From: Chitinophagales bacterium
GTDB lineage: Bacteria; Bacteroidota; Bacteroidia; Chitinophagales; Saprospiraceae
Direction: 5' to 3'
Length of the DNA: 64,000 nucleotides
NCBI GenBank assembly: GCA_017303875.1
Contig: JAFLBP010000002.1
Coordinates: forward strand, 1-64,000
The notes beneath the pieces are model-generated. The model saw nothing but the letters and a program-made list of their open reading frames with translations, had not been told where the DNA came from and did no database searches. Every line of letters begins with the position of its first letter. The stretch's first letter is position 1. Below, in pieces: positions 35,370-44,688 of the stretch. The translations under genes were made by a program, and so were the position numbers.

Positions 35370-36521
35370 ATGATACCAAAATACCTCTTTCGCGCCCTGT
35401 TTTTGTTGCCGCTTCTGAGTGGCAACACTTTGCTGCACGCCCAACGGCCAGTCTTTACCCATCAGGTCGACAGCTTGCCGGCACTCGACAGCCTGCCTGC
35501 TGCCGAACTGAGCAGCCAAAGCTTCAAGGTTTTCCGCGCAAGTGTTGAGCTGCGCGACTCGCTGCGCCGGCGCCATCAATCGGCTGAAGCGCAACTCCAA
35601 AGTGCAGCCATGCTGCTACTCGCCGCCAAAGCTGACAGCACCCTTCAGCAAGACAGCCTGAAAAATCTTGAAAATGGTATTAAAAACAATAGAGCTGCCG
35701 TAAAATCGGCTAAGGATTTACTTACGCAAGCAGACAAACTCAGCTCCCTGAGCGCCCGAACGGTTGATGCCGATTCGCTGAGAAAAATTAAAGAGCTGCC
35801 TAAGGTATTTAAAACCTACCAACAACTGCTCACAGATGCTTATCCCTTGCCCAAAGCGACGCCCTTGCCAGACAGTTCGCTGACGGCAGTTCCGGACAGC
35901 AGCGCCATGCAGGCCGAAAGCAAGAAGAGCCGCGTCAGGGAAAAAGAGAAAAAACCCAAAGCGGCATCGGAAGCTGCCGTTTATGCACGCTACGAGCCGG
36001 GCCGCGATCCGGAGCTGAACCCGCCGCCGGCCGGATGCAATTTATTGTTGAATACGCGGGATGAGTTTTCGGGTCAGGTACGCCAGGAAACTGACAAAAT
36101 CATTTTGCTGCGCCATACACCCGCCCCCTTGCGGCCCTTGTATGAAGGCCGACAGCAGGTACTGCTCGAAGCAGCAGCCACTCGTTTGGGGGATCAAATC
36201 AGCCTGAACCTGCAATTCAACATACAGGATGCCAATGCGCGCCGCAGTTTCGGTACCCTGGCCCGCGGAAGTCAGATTATTTTGCGCTTCATTGACGGCT
36301 ATACCATCACGTTGAGCAACAGCCGACAGGATGAAGGCGCCAACGACGCCGAAGGCAATACGATCATTTACCGCGGCCAGTATGCATTGGATAAATTTCA
36401 ACTGAAAAAAGTTCAGGGCACGGCTTTGGATAAAATTCGGGTAAATTGGTCGGCCGGCTACGAAGATTATGAAGTGCAACGCGTGGATGCACTCCAGGCC
36501 ATTATACGTTGTATGCAGTAA
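35370..36521 (+). CDS. Secreted protein of unknown function with coiled coil
   Basis: The 383-residue protein has a signal peptide (LFLLPLLSGNTLLHAQ). Residues about 40-160 are Gln/Leu/Ser rich and helical with coiled-coil character (SVELRDSLRRRHQSAEAQLQ). A basic linker (KKSRVREKEKKPKAAS) follows. The C-terminal half has a beta-rich domain with GCNLLLNTRDEFSGQVRQE and GYTITLSNSRQDEGAN. I do not recognise the family. It is divergent from the prolyl oligopeptidase. Confidence 0.7.
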   Translation: MIPKYLFRALFLLPLLSGNTLLHAQRPVFTHQVDSLPALDSLPAAELSSQSFKVFRASVELRDSLRRRHQSAEAQLQSAAMLLLAAKADSTLQQDSLKNLENGIKNNRAAVKSAKDLLTQADKLSSLSARTVDADSLRKIKELPKVFKTYQQLLTDAYPLPKATPLPDSSLTAVPDSSAMQAESKKSRVREKEKKPKAASEAAVYARYEPGRDPELNPPPAGCNLLLNTRDEFSGQVRQETDKIILLRHTPAPLRPLYEGRQQVLLEAAATRLGDQISLNLQFNIQDANARRSFGTLARGSQIILRFIDGYTITLSNSRQDEGANDAEGNTIIYRGQYALDKFQLKKVQGTALDKIRVNWSAGYEDYEVQRVDALQAIIRCMQ

Positions 36522-36579
36522 TTAAAACTAAAACATTCTTTTATTTCATAAAATAAAATTTTAAAATACTTTAAAATTG

Positions 36580-36648
36580 CCACGAATGCACGAATAGCAC
36601 TGTACCCTGCCTCACTAAAACACGAAAACACTAAAAAACGAAAACACC
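36580..36648. repeat. Short CACGAA/AAAACAC word repeats
   Basis: The words CACGAATGCACGAATAG and CACTAAAACACGAAAACAC with CTAAAAAACGAAAACACC are repeated with small changes. They fill most of the gap between the genes ending at 36521 and starting at 36668. No long inverted arm is seen, unlike the 33-kb and 63-kb elements. Confidence 0.55.
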
Positions 36649-36667
36649 TTCTTAAACATTCAGACCT

Positions 36668-37210
36668 ATGTGGACAATGATTGAACCTTTTAAAGCGCTT
36701 GAAAAAGCTGAAATTGACGCCCTGATTGAAGCGCCGGTACTGATAACCATATTAGTTGGAGCGGCCGACGGCTTACTTGACCGCGAAGAACGCACCTGGA
36801 CGGAGCGGCTCATGCGCACCCGCACGTATACGAAGCCCAAACAGCTGCAGGAATACTACCGGGTGGTGAGCCACAATTTTTTGGGCAAGGTGGATGAAGC
36901 CATGCTGCAATTGCCCTCCGACGCAGAGACCCGCAGCATTATCCTGGCCGAGCGCTTAGCCCTGCTCAACCCGATTTTATCGAAATTAGATGCCCAGACG
37001 GCAGCGCACCTGTACAAAGGCTTTCGCCGTCTGGCGGTTGAAGCAGCCGAAGCCTCGGGCGGTTTTTTACGTTTTGGGGCGGTCAATCCACAGGAAGCAA
37101 AATGGGTCAAATTGCCCATGCTGCTGGAATTTATAATGCCTGCCGAAGCCAATGAACCCGGTGATTCAGGCGACTATGATGATTCGGATGATGGCGGCGA
37201 TGGCGATTAA
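36668..37210 (+). CDS. TerB-like helical protein with acidic tail
   Basis: The 180-residue protein is helical. It contains VLVGAADGLLDREERTWTERLM, which resembles the TerB/DjlA-type acidic motif with conserved Asp and Glu residues. It ends in an acidic tail rich in Asp and Gly (DYDDSDDGGDGD). There is no signal peptide or membrane span, so it is probably cytoplasmic. TerB-like domains bind metal ions and are common in stress systems, but no other tellurite-resistance genes are nearby. The family match is tentative. Confidence 0.6.
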   Translation: MWTMIEPFKALEKAEIDALIEAPVLITILVGAADGLLDREERTWTERLMRTRTYTKPKQLQEYYRVVSHNFLGKVDEAMLQLPSDAETRSIILAERLALLNPILSKLDAQTAAHLYKGFRRLAVEAAEASGGFLRFGAVNPQEAKWVKLPMLLEFIMPAEANEPGDSGDYDDSDDGGDGD

Positions 37211-37379
37211 TGCTAATTTATGACTATAAAATTATATTAATTTCCGCATCCCAAGCAGATAAAATTGCGTTTAAGGTATCGATCAGACTTACGTTGTACC
37301 CATGCTATTGTCAGAAATTGGCTTTTTAAGTGGGTAAAAATTGAACAATTTTCATCATTTTAGTCGTATATTGCGGAGC

Positions 37380-37420
37380 AGATGCTTGCCGCACTAAACC
37401 ATTTAGTGCATTCTGCATCT
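37380..37420 (+). promoter_or_regulatory. 41-nt hairpin in the leader of the type B T9SS gene
   Basis: Perfect inner arms GCACTAAA and TTTAGTGC enclose loop CCA. Outer arms AGATGC and GCATCT pair across 5-nt internal loops. It lies 28 nt before ATG 37449 and just after a weak -7-like TATATTGC (37367-37374), so it could be a 5' mRNA stem-loop or an operator. Confidence 0.6.
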
Positions 37421-37448
37421 TATTACGACGCTACTAAACGGAAGGACT

Positions 37449-39452
37449 ATGATACCTGAAACGATTTTCTCTATATCCGCCAGAAGGATGCTTCGGCTCC
37501 TGCCGGCTATTGTGCTGTTTTGCACAACCGGTCTGCCATTACGCGCCCAGGTGCCCTTCACCTGTCAGGATCAATTTTTCCTGACGCTGACCAATAACTC
37601 CTTTGCTTCCCTCAATGAGGTGATCATTGATCCACAAACCAATGCGGTTGTTTTTTCAGGGATCAACAACAATGTAATTTTTCCGGTCAATGCAGCTGGT
37701 TATCGCTTCACGGATAATTTCATTTATTGCATCAACCCGGAAAATCGCGGCCTCATACGCCTTGATGCCAACGGGAATGCGCAGTTGCTCAAAATTTTGC
37801 CCCTGAACCCCAATCTCGCCTACTTCGCCGGCGATATTACCCCCGACGGGCGCTACCTTATTGTCATGGGCACACTCAGCCTGCCCACCGGTGTCGGGGT
37901 AGCTGCCGATCTGGTGCGCATCGACCTGGAAAGCCCCAACTTCGATGTACAAATAATTCCGGTTAATACTTCCGCGCAGATTTTCGACATCGCATTTCAC
38001 CCCGTTACCGACGAGCTGTATGGTTTCGACTCCAATGCGCAGCGCCTGGTGCGTATCAACCCCAATACCGGCGTGGTCACTACCCCATTCCCGCAACTCG
38101 GCGCCCCTGCGCTCACCGGAGCGCTGTTTTTCGACGCCTACGGCAATCTGTTTGCCTACGGAAGCCCCAATGGCATGAGCGATCAGAATACCTTGTATCG
38201 CATCAATCCGCTGACCGGTTTGTCGACCTTTCTCACGCGGGGCGCCAGCGCGTCGTCGTCCGACGGCTGTTCCTGCCCTTACACCGTGGAACTGACCAAA
38301 ACCGTTGTTCCCGAAGAGGCGCCGCCCTGCACCGAAGTGGAATATATTTTCGACATAGTGAATACCTCCCGCCGTCCCCACCTCGGGATGCGTTTTGAGG
38401 ATCGGCTCCCGCCCGGCTTTACTTTCGTACGCGTAAGCGCCAACCCATTGAATGGCAATGTTTTAAGTCAGGAAGGTGATAATTTTTTCCTGATGGACAA
38501 TTTTGAGCTCCCCGTTGGGCGCTTTGAAATCCGAATCATCGTCAATACGGGCACGGTTGCTTCGGGCCGATACCGCAACCAGGCCATTCTGTACAACCTG
38601 CCCGAATCGCTGGGTGGCAAACGGGTGTCAGATAACCCGAAAACACTGGCCGACGACGACAGTACCGACATCGTTATCCGTACCCTGCCTGCTCAAAACC
38701 TGATTGTACCAAGGGCTTTGTGCGATGGCGCTGCAATTACCCTCGACGGCGCCGCTTACAACGGCGGTATTGGCAGCGGTGTGAAATATTTTTGGCCGAA
38801 CGGCAGCACCAGCAGTACCTTAAATGTGCAAACACCCGGCACTTACCAGTTGATGATGGCATATGGCTGCGATACCGCCTATGTTGATTTCGAGGTGGAA
38901 CTCTCTTCTATCAGGGTGGCGCTGACGCCCAATTTTTATGAAATTGAGTTGGGCGACAGCCTGTTTTTATCCTCTTCTGTATTTAATACCAGTGGAGAAA
39001 CCCTGTATACGTGGACCGATCCGGAACCTGGCTCTATCCGCTGCAACAATTGTCCGGAAAGTTGGGCGCAGCCGCTTAATAATCTGGAGTATTTGCTCAC
39101 GGTTGTTAATTCGCTGGGCTGTCAGGATACAGCCATAGCGCTTGTGCGGGTAAACAAGAATAAAAACGTGTATTTCCCCAATGTTTTCAAACCGGGCGCA
39201 AGCAGTGAAAATGGGTTCTTTTATCCCTTCGGCGCTACCTATGCCACCATTCGACGCCTGCGCATTTATTCCCGCTGGGGTGAACAAATGTTTGAAACGT
39301 TCAATGCTCCGCTCAACGAACCACTTTCCGGCTGGGATGGTTTTTTCCGCGGCAAAGAAGCCATGCCGGGCGTTTATACCTGGTATGCCGATATTGAATT
39401 TCTCGACGGCAGTTCTTCCTTCTTTGAAGGCGACGTAACGGTTGTACGTTAA
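37449..39452 (+). CDS. T9SS type B secreted protein (gliding motility-associated C-terminal domain)
   Basis: The 667-residue protein has a signal peptide ending in LPLRAQ. A beta-propeller-like region follows (about 40-275: YCINPENRGLIRLDANG, DITPDGRYLIVMG, LVRINPNTGVV), resembling the DUF6923 type. A DUF11-like domain (about 285-400: VELTKTVVPEEAPPCTEVEY, GMRFEDRLPPGF) and Ig/PKD-like segments come next. The C-terminal CHU_C domain has VYFPNVFKPGASSENG, LRIYSRWGEQMFE and SGWDGFFRGKEAMPGVYTWY. Type B signals depend on a PorP/SprF partner for export. It is likely surface exposed; the ligand is unknown. Confidence 0.87.
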   Translation: MIPETIFSISARRMLRLLPAIVLFCTTGLPLRAQVPFTCQDQFFLTLTNNSFASLNEVIIDPQTNAVVFSGINNNVIFPVNAAGYRFTDNFIYCINPENRGLIRLDANGNAQLLKILPLNPNLAYFAGDITPDGRYLIVMGTLSLPTGVGVAADLVRIDLESPNFDVQIIPVNTSAQIFDIAFHPVTDELYGFDSNAQRLVRINPNTGVVTTPFPQLGAPALTGALFFDAYGNLFAYGSPNGMSDQNTLYRINPLTGLSTFLTRGASASSSDGCSCPYTVELTKTVVPEEAPPCTEVEYIFDIVNTSRRPHLGMRFEDRLPPGFTFVRVSANPLNGNVLSQEGDNFFLMDNFELPVGRFEIRIIVNTGTVASGRYRNQAILYNLPESLGGKRVSDNPKTLADDDSTDIVIRTLPAQNLIVPRALCDGAAITLDGAAYNGGIGSGVKYFWPNGSTSSTLNVQTPGTYQLMMAYGCDTAYVDFEVELSSIRVALTPNFYEIELGDSLFLSSSVFNTSGETLYTWTDPEPGSIRCNNCPESWAQPLNNLEYLLTVVNSLGCQDTAIALVRVNKNKNVYFPNVFKPGASSENGFFYPFGATYATIRRLRIYSRWGEQMFETFNAPLNEPLSGWDGFFRGKEAMPGVYTWYADIEFLDGSSSFFEGDVTVVR

Positions 39453-39550
39453 ATGCCGGTTCGGAAACGAACAATGCCTGAACAAACGCTAAATAACTGT
39501 ATCAGAACAGTTTATAATAAAAAATCGAAATCGTACAAAGGAAAAGAACC

Positions 39551-39586
39551 TGTCGGCGTAACTGCGCGTTACGCCGACATTTTTAT
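39551..39586 (+). terminator. Rho-independent terminator
   Basis: A perfect 12-bp stem, TGTCGGCGTAAC with GTTACGCCGACA around loop TGCGC, is followed by TTTTT. It lies about 100 bp after the stop at 39452 and just before the convergent gene ending at 39601. Confidence 0.88.
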
Positions 39587-39600
39587 TAATACTAACCTGT

Positions 39601-40884
39601 TTAATCGCGTTTGAAAGGCCGGATGCTGAGGCGCAGACTTTGGTCGTAGGTTACATAATTCCAAAGCCAGTTCATAAAGATGAACACCTTGTTTTTTGCC
39701 CCTAAAATGGCAAAAAGGTGCACAAACATCCACACAAACCAGGCAAAAGCGCCTTGAAAGCGCCAAAAAGGCAAATCCACTACGGCCCGGTGACGGCCGA
39801 TGGTCGCCATTGAGCCAAGGTCTTTGTAACGGAATGGACTTAAGGATTGCTGTTTACGCATCCGTTTGAGGTTGGCGCCGAGGTTTTTGCTTTGCTGAAT
39901 GGCCACCTGCGCCACCTGCGGGTGTCCTTCCGGAAATTTCTCTTCTGTTTGGAAGGCCATATCCCCAACGGCAAAAATATTTTCAAACCCTTCTACCTGA
40001 TTGAAGGTATTGACTTTCAGGCGACCGCCCCTGAAATAAGCGCTGTCGGGCAATCCCTGAATCCGATTGGCGGTAATGCCGGCCGCCCAGATCACCTTAT
40101 CGGCCCGAATCGTACTGCCATCGTCGATGGTGACCGTCTGGCCGTCATAGTCTTTTACCACCTTGTCGAGCCAGAGTTCTACGCCTAATTCCCGAAGGTA
40201 GCGCTCTGCTTTTTCAGAAGCATTGGCCGACATGGTATTGAGTACCTTGGGATTGCCGTGTACGAGGTGGATGTTGATTTCCTCGCGGTTCAGGTCCTTG
40301 TAGTCTTTGCCGATGATATTGCTCTTCATTTCAGCGAGGGCGCCGGCCACTTCCACGCCGGTTGGGCCACCGCCGACGATCACGATGTCGAGATAGCGTT
40401 GGCGTTCCTCGTAATCGGGCGAAGTGGCCGCCTTTTCGTAGTCTTCAAAGATATTATTCCGCAAAAAAAGCGCTTCCGAGACGGATTTCATGGGAATGGC
40501 ATTAGCGCGGATTTTTTCATTGCCATACCAGTTGGTGTCGGCACCAAGGGCCAGCACTAAATGGTCGTAATGCAGGGCGCCCAGCTCTTCGGAATAGACT
40601 TCCTGTGCGGAGGTATCTACCCGTTGTACTGCGGTCACGCGCAGGAAAACGTTTTTTGAAGATTGAAAAACCTTGCGGAAAGGAAAAACGATGCTGGACG
40701 GTTCGAGACCAGCCATAGCCACCTGATAAAACAGGGGCTGAAACTGGTGGTAGTTATTTTTGTCAATGAGTACTACCTGAAAATCGGGAGCGGAGGATAA
40801 TTGACGGGCGAGGTTCAGCCCCGCAAATCCGCCACCGACAATCACCACGCGGGTTTGGCCGGTATCGGGAATATTAAAGGTCAT
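39601..40884 (-). CDS. ndh: Type II NADH dehydrogenase (NDH-2)
   Basis: The 427-residue flavoprotein has an FAD-binding motif VVIVGGGFAGLNLA near the N-terminus, an NADH-binding motif IVIVGGGPTGVEVAGALAE at about 165-185 and the downstream FAD segment NIFAVGDMAF. The C-terminal part ends in an aromatic amphipathic stretch (FAWFVWMFVHLFAILG) that docks to the membrane. NDH-2 passes electrons from NADH to quinone without pumping protons. The length is usual. It stands alone on the minus strand. Confidence 0.93.
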   Translation of the reverse strand: MTFNIPDTGQTRVVIVGGGFAGLNLARQLSSAPDFQVVLIDKNNYHQFQPLFYQVAMAGLEPSSIVFPFRKVFQSSKNVFLRVTAVQRVDTSAQEVYSEELGALHYDHLVLALGADTNWYGNEKIRANAIPMKSVSEALFLRNNIFEDYEKAATSPDYEERQRYLDIVIVGGGPTGVEVAGALAEMKSNIIGKDYKDLNREEINIHLVHGNPKVLNTMSANASEKAERYLRELGVELWLDKVVKDYDGQTVTIDDGSTIRADKVIWAAGITANRIQGLPDSAYFRGGRLKVNTFNQVEGFENIFAVGDMAFQTEEKFPEGHPQVAQVAIQQSKNLGANLKRMRKQQSLSPFRYKDLGSMATIGRHRAVVDLPFWRFQGAFAWFVWMFVHLFAILGAKNKVFIFMNWLWNYVTYDQSLRLSIRPFKRD

Positions 40885-41037
40885 GTGTCTGAAAGTTTAG
40901 GTGCAATTTTCAATTCAAATTGAAACATTTGAATTTTGTAGTATTAACGCTTGCACGGGGCAATCGGTTTTACAAAAGCGGATTTTATTTAAAAAAATTT
41001 CGGCAACTTTACAGCCACAAACATATTTAACAAACAC

Positions 41038-41949
41038 ATGAAAAAAACTGCATTTCTCCTTGTACTTACCACATTTTTGAGCGCCTGCGAAGTACAGCCC
41101 GAACCGGAAGGCGGTATTCGTTTTAAATTCAAATTCGACGCATCGCAGGAGCGCCTGAACAATATTGGGCAGCCCGCGGGCATTCCCGCTGGCAACGCCG
41201 CACAATCGCCAGAGTTCAGGAAAATGAGTGTGCATTATATTGAACTGGCGCCCAATGCTTTTACACAACTTGGCGACGGCGCCATTCTTTACAAGGCGGC
41301 GGAAACCAACAAAGGCGGCGACAACGCCATTGATTTCGACAAGGCGGTTCTCGGCGGCCAGGACGAAGTTTTTCTCGAATTAAAACTGTCTGACCTGCCG
41401 CCCGGCACCTATGAATGGGTGCGTGCATCGGTTGCTTATCAGAACTACGATGTGCTGTTTAACATCAATAAAATACCGGTACTTGGCGACCTGAAACAAC
41501 AGCGCGGCACCATCGCATCCTTCGTCGGGTTCAATACTTATATCAGTTCGGTTACACCGCGGGAGCGCACCTTGGCCGTAAACGACGACAAGCGCCAGGG
41601 TTTCTGGGCTTTTGAAACCAATCTGAGCGGCGCATACAGCGCTTATAACAACCTCAGTTCGGGAGAAGCGCCGGCCGGTGCGACGACCGTTGTCAACCCC
41701 TTGTTTTCCACCAGTGAGATTCCGCCCGGTTCCTGTGTGGTTACCGGCAAATTCGCCACCCCATTAGTCATTACCGGCGAGGAAGACGGTGATCTTACGA
41801 TTACCCTGTCATTTTCTGTGAACAACAGCTTTGAATGGAAAGACGACAACGGCAATCAGCAGCTTGACTTTTATGCTGATGGCCAGACGCCTAACGAAAA
41901 AATTGTGGATATGGGTCTGCGTGGTTTGATTCCAAGCTGGACCAAATAA
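41038..41949 (+). CDS. Lipoprotein of unknown function
   Basis: The 303-residue protein has a lipoprotein signal (LVLTTFLSAC, Cys17). The mature region is beta-rich and starts GGIRFKFKFDASQERLNN, a pattern seen in Bacteroidota DUF4382-like or fimbrillin-like lipoproteins with one central core and a C-terminal EWKDDNGNQQLDFYADGQTPNEKIVDMG segment. The last has calcium-loop-like Asp/Asn spacing. No family is firmly assigned. It precedes the GPH symporter gene by 7 bp and is probably co-transcribed with it. Confidence 0.7.
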   Translation: MKKTAFLLVLTTFLSACEVQPEPEGGIRFKFKFDASQERLNNIGQPAGIPAGNAAQSPEFRKMSVHYIELAPNAFTQLGDGAILYKAAETNKGGDNAIDFDKAVLGGQDEVFLELKLSDLPPGTYEWVRASVAYQNYDVLFNINKIPVLGDLKQQRGTIASFVGFNTYISSVTPRERTLAVNDDKRQGFWAFETNLSGAYSAYNNLSSGEAPAGATTVVNPLFSTSEIPPGSCVVTGKFATPLVITGEEDGDLTITLSFSVNNSFEWKDDNGNQQLDFYADGQTPNEKIVDMGLRGLIPSWTK

Positions 41950-41956
41950 ATATACT

Positions 41957-43297
41957 ATGCAGTCTGCAACACCTCTTCCGGGCCGTGTCATATTCATTTA
42001 TGCCCTTGGGCAATTGGGCTGGTCGCTCAACAGCTACGCCGTGGGCAACCTGCTGGTCTATTTTTATATGCCACCGGAGCAGGGGGTGCAGGATATTCCC
42101 ACATTCGTATACGCTGGTGCGGTATTCGGCGTATTCACCCTGATCGGGGTTTTGAGCGCTGCCGGGCGTCTTTTCGACGCCTTGATTGATCCGGCGATTG
42201 CGAACTGGAGTGATCGCAAACAATCGAAATGGGGAAAGCGGCGCTGGTTTTTGCGCTGGGGCGCCTTTCCTTTTGCCTTGTTTTCGCTGTTGATATTCCT
42301 GCCGCCGATGGAAGGGGAAAATGCCGGCAATTTGGTCTGGTTATTCGCCTGTCTGGCTTTGTACTATTTCTTTTTTGCCTTTTACGTGATACCATACACG
42401 GCGCTGATTGCCGAGCTGGGGCATACACCGAGTGAGCGCCTGCGCATCAGCACGGCCATTTCGATTACCTGGGCGGTTGGATTTGTGGCCGGTTCATCGG
42501 CTTTTGCCTTGCAGGGTTACTTTGAAAGCCTGGGGCTCAGTCCGGTATCTGCTTTTCAGCGGGCGATCATGTTGTTGAGCGGCATCGCTTTTTTACTGAT
42601 GCTGACCCCTGCTTTATTGCTTGATGAAAATAAATATGTGCGGCCGGCGAGCAGTGAGGCGGGCATCTGGAAAGCAATTCGCTCGGTAATCCGAAATCGC
42701 AATTTTCGCATTTTTTTGCTTTCCGATTTGCTGTACTGGCTTGCGCTGACCTTTATTCAGCTGGGGGTAATTTACTACACGACCCTGCTTATTGGTCTGG
42801 ACAAATCCGAGGCCAGTGTTTTTTCGCTAATCAGTTTCCTGATGAGTTTTTTATGGTATTGGCCGGTGAATTATTTATCGGGAAAAATGGGAAAGCGGCA
42901 GTTGATGTTGTTTGCTTTTTTGTGCTTTGCCATCATCTTTGCCGTCGTGTCTTTTGCACGTTTTTACAGTTTCCTGGGGGTCTGGCTCTTGTACGGATTA
43001 GCCGTTTGCGCGGCTTTTCCGCTGGCGGTGTTTGGCATTTTGCCCAATGCCATCATCGGAGACGAGGTGGAACGCGAAGCACGGGAGCGCGGGACGCAAT
43101 TTTCGGGTATGTATTTTGGTATGCGCGCGTTGGTGATGAAAATCGGCATTTCCATTGCCAACCTGATATTTCCGTCGCTGCTGCTGCTTGGCAAAAGCGC
43201 CAGCAATGCGCTTGGCGTGGAGCTGAGCGCATTGCTGGCAATAGGTTTCAGTGTGGCGGGCTGGTGGGTTTTCAGGAGCTACGAAGAGCGGAATTAG
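41957..43297 (+). CDS. GPH-family sugar:cation symporter (MelB-like MFS)
   Basis: The 446-residue protein has about 12 spans. The N-terminal region YALGQLGWSLNSYAVGNLLVYFY and the loop LIDPAIANWSDRKQSKWGKRRWF match the GPH family, with the Asp of the cation site in AGRLFDALIDP. Members import sugars or glycosides with Na+ or H+. No sugar-degrading enzyme is adjacent, so the substrate is open. The upstream lipoprotein gene is 7 bp away. It ends 5 bp before the convergent esterase gene. Confidence 0.88.
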   Translation: MQSATPLPGRVIFIYALGQLGWSLNSYAVGNLLVYFYMPPEQGVQDIPTFVYAGAVFGVFTLIGVLSAAGRLFDALIDPAIANWSDRKQSKWGKRRWFLRWGAFPFALFSLLIFLPPMEGENAGNLVWLFACLALYYFFFAFYVIPYTALIAELGHTPSERLRISTAISITWAVGFVAGSSAFALQGYFESLGLSPVSAFQRAIMLLSGIAFLLMLTPALLLDENKYVRPASSEAGIWKAIRSVIRNRNFRIFLLSDLLYWLALTFIQLGVIYYTTLLIGLDKSEASVFSLISFLMSFLWYWPVNYLSGKMGKRQLMLFAFLCFAIIFAVVSFARFYSFLGVWLLYGLAVCAAFPLAVFGILPNAIIGDEVEREARERGTQFSGMYFGMRALVMKIGISIANLIFPSLLLLGKSASNALGVELSALLAIGFSVAGWWVFRSYEERN

Positions 43298-43302
43298 TAA
43301 GC

Positions 43303-44544
43303 CTATTCTACTACAATGCGAAACAACGGGGCATCCGGTGCATTTTCAATATGTAAAAATTTGATTCCCGGCACGAGATCGGCGGGCAACAAAATACCCT
43401 GCTCATTGGCTACATTCCGGTATTGTTGCAGCAGGCGTCCGCTCAGGTCATAAAGTGTGAGTTGGGCTGTTTCTGTTCCGGCCGGCAACTTGACCTGTAG
43501 CTGCGCACCTGCCTTTGCGGGATTGGGGGCGATGCTCCAGTAGCGATCACCGTACTGCTGCGGATCATCGGCAGCAGAAACCGCGCAGGTGAGCGCCTCA
43601 AGGCGTTCACTTGTGATATTCAGGAAATTATTCACCTGTGGCGCATAGGCGGCCTGTTCGTAGGTAGTAGAATGTCCGCCGCCCTGTACCGTTACTAAGT
43701 TATTCCATAACCCGATTTCCTGGGCGCGCACGTGCAGCAAACTGCTTCCTTCGAGGTAAGCCAAACCGGCTGCAAGGCCGTATGTATACGACACGGTTTC
43801 ATCGGCTGTACCGTGAATACTGCTCAGGGAAACCTCGTCGGCATCAATCCAGCTGCTGCGGTACAAGCCGCCCGACATATTGATAACGGCCTCTACATCA
43901 GCGGAGTACGACTGATTGGCGCTGCTTCCGCTATTACCTGTCCAGCCGCCATTGGCGTTGATAAAGTTGAGGAGAAAAGTCGGAACATCATCCTCCGGAT
44001 CCATATAAGCGGCATGAAGTGCAGTTACGGCGCCGGCGGAATAACCACCGATAAAAATGTGGTCGGGGTCGGCGCGAAAAACATTGGTGGAAGCGGCATC
44101 CTGCCGGAAATAACGCACGGCGGCGCGCATATCGGCAACAGCTTTCACGGCAGCGTCAAAGATATCGAGGGAGTCGGGAAAACCCAGTTGCAGCAGTGGG
44201 TAAAGGCGGTATTGGATGGTTGCGGCGACGTAACCGCGTTTGGCCATGTTCTGACAATAGGCCTCCATCATGGTGCGGTCGCCGATAATAAAACTGCCGC
44301 CGTGGGCCAGTACGATCACCGGGCGCTCCGTTGCCTGATCGCCTTCAGGTTCGTAGACATCCATGGAGAGGGTCATGGCGTTTCCGAAGTAGTTGGGTGT
44401 GGTGGCGTATTGAACCGTTGTTTTTTTAACGGTATTGAAGACCGCTTGTTTATAGCGCGTCCCGTCGCAGGCGTTCGGGTGCGGAGATTGGGCAGAAAGG
44501 ATTTGGGCTGAACAGAGCAGCAATGTGAGTAGTGTAAGGCGCAT
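43303..44544 (-). CDS. Secreted alpha/beta hydrolase (esterase) with T9SS type A tail
   Basis: The 413-residue protein has a signal peptide (LLLCSAQILSAQ). The carboxylesterase-like domain has an oxyanion-hole segment VIVLAHGGSFIIGD, nucleophile Ser in FIGGYSAGAVTALH, and likely Asp and His in IHGTADETVSY and VQGGGHSTTYEQ. The last 80 residues form a Por secretion tail: WSIAPNPAKAGAQLQVKLP, LTLYDLSGRLLQQY. The enzyme should hydrolyse esters on or outside the cell. The substrate is unknown. Confidence 0.87.
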   Translation of the reverse strand: MRLTLLTLLLCSAQILSAQSPHPNACDGTRYKQAVFNTVKKTTVQYATTPNYFGNAMTLSMDVYEPEGDQATERPVIVLAHGGSFIIGDRTMMEAYCQNMAKRGYVAATIQYRLYPLLQLGFPDSLDIFDAAVKAVADMRAAVRYFRQDAASTNVFRADPDHIFIGGYSAGAVTALHAAYMDPEDDVPTFLLNFINANGGWTGNSGSSANQSYSADVEAVINMSGGLYRSSWIDADEVSLSSIHGTADETVSYTYGLAAGLAYLEGSSLLHVRAQEIGLWNNLVTVQGGGHSTTYEQAAYAPQVNNFLNITSERLEALTCAVSAADDPQQYGDRYWSIAPNPAKAGAQLQVKLPAGTETAQLTLYDLSGRLLQQYRNVANEQGILLPADLVPGIKFLHIENAPDAPLFRIVVE

Positions 44545-44611
44545 GGTGTAGAATGATTTGGTATTGATAAAATAACACGGTAAAGAAACAAAAGATTAAT
44601 TTTAAAATCAT

Positions 44612-44645
44612 AAAAAAAGCCGTTAATCCCTACAGATCAACGGCT
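44612..44645 (-). terminator. Rho-independent terminator after nusB
   Basis: In the minus direction a stem AGCCGTT/AACGGCT, extended past one mismatch by GATC/AATC, is followed by seven T. It lies about 45 bp after the nusB stop. Confidence 0.88.
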
Positions 44646-44688
44646 AACGTATATTTTAATGCCACTCCTAAGCAGGATCTAGCAAAAA

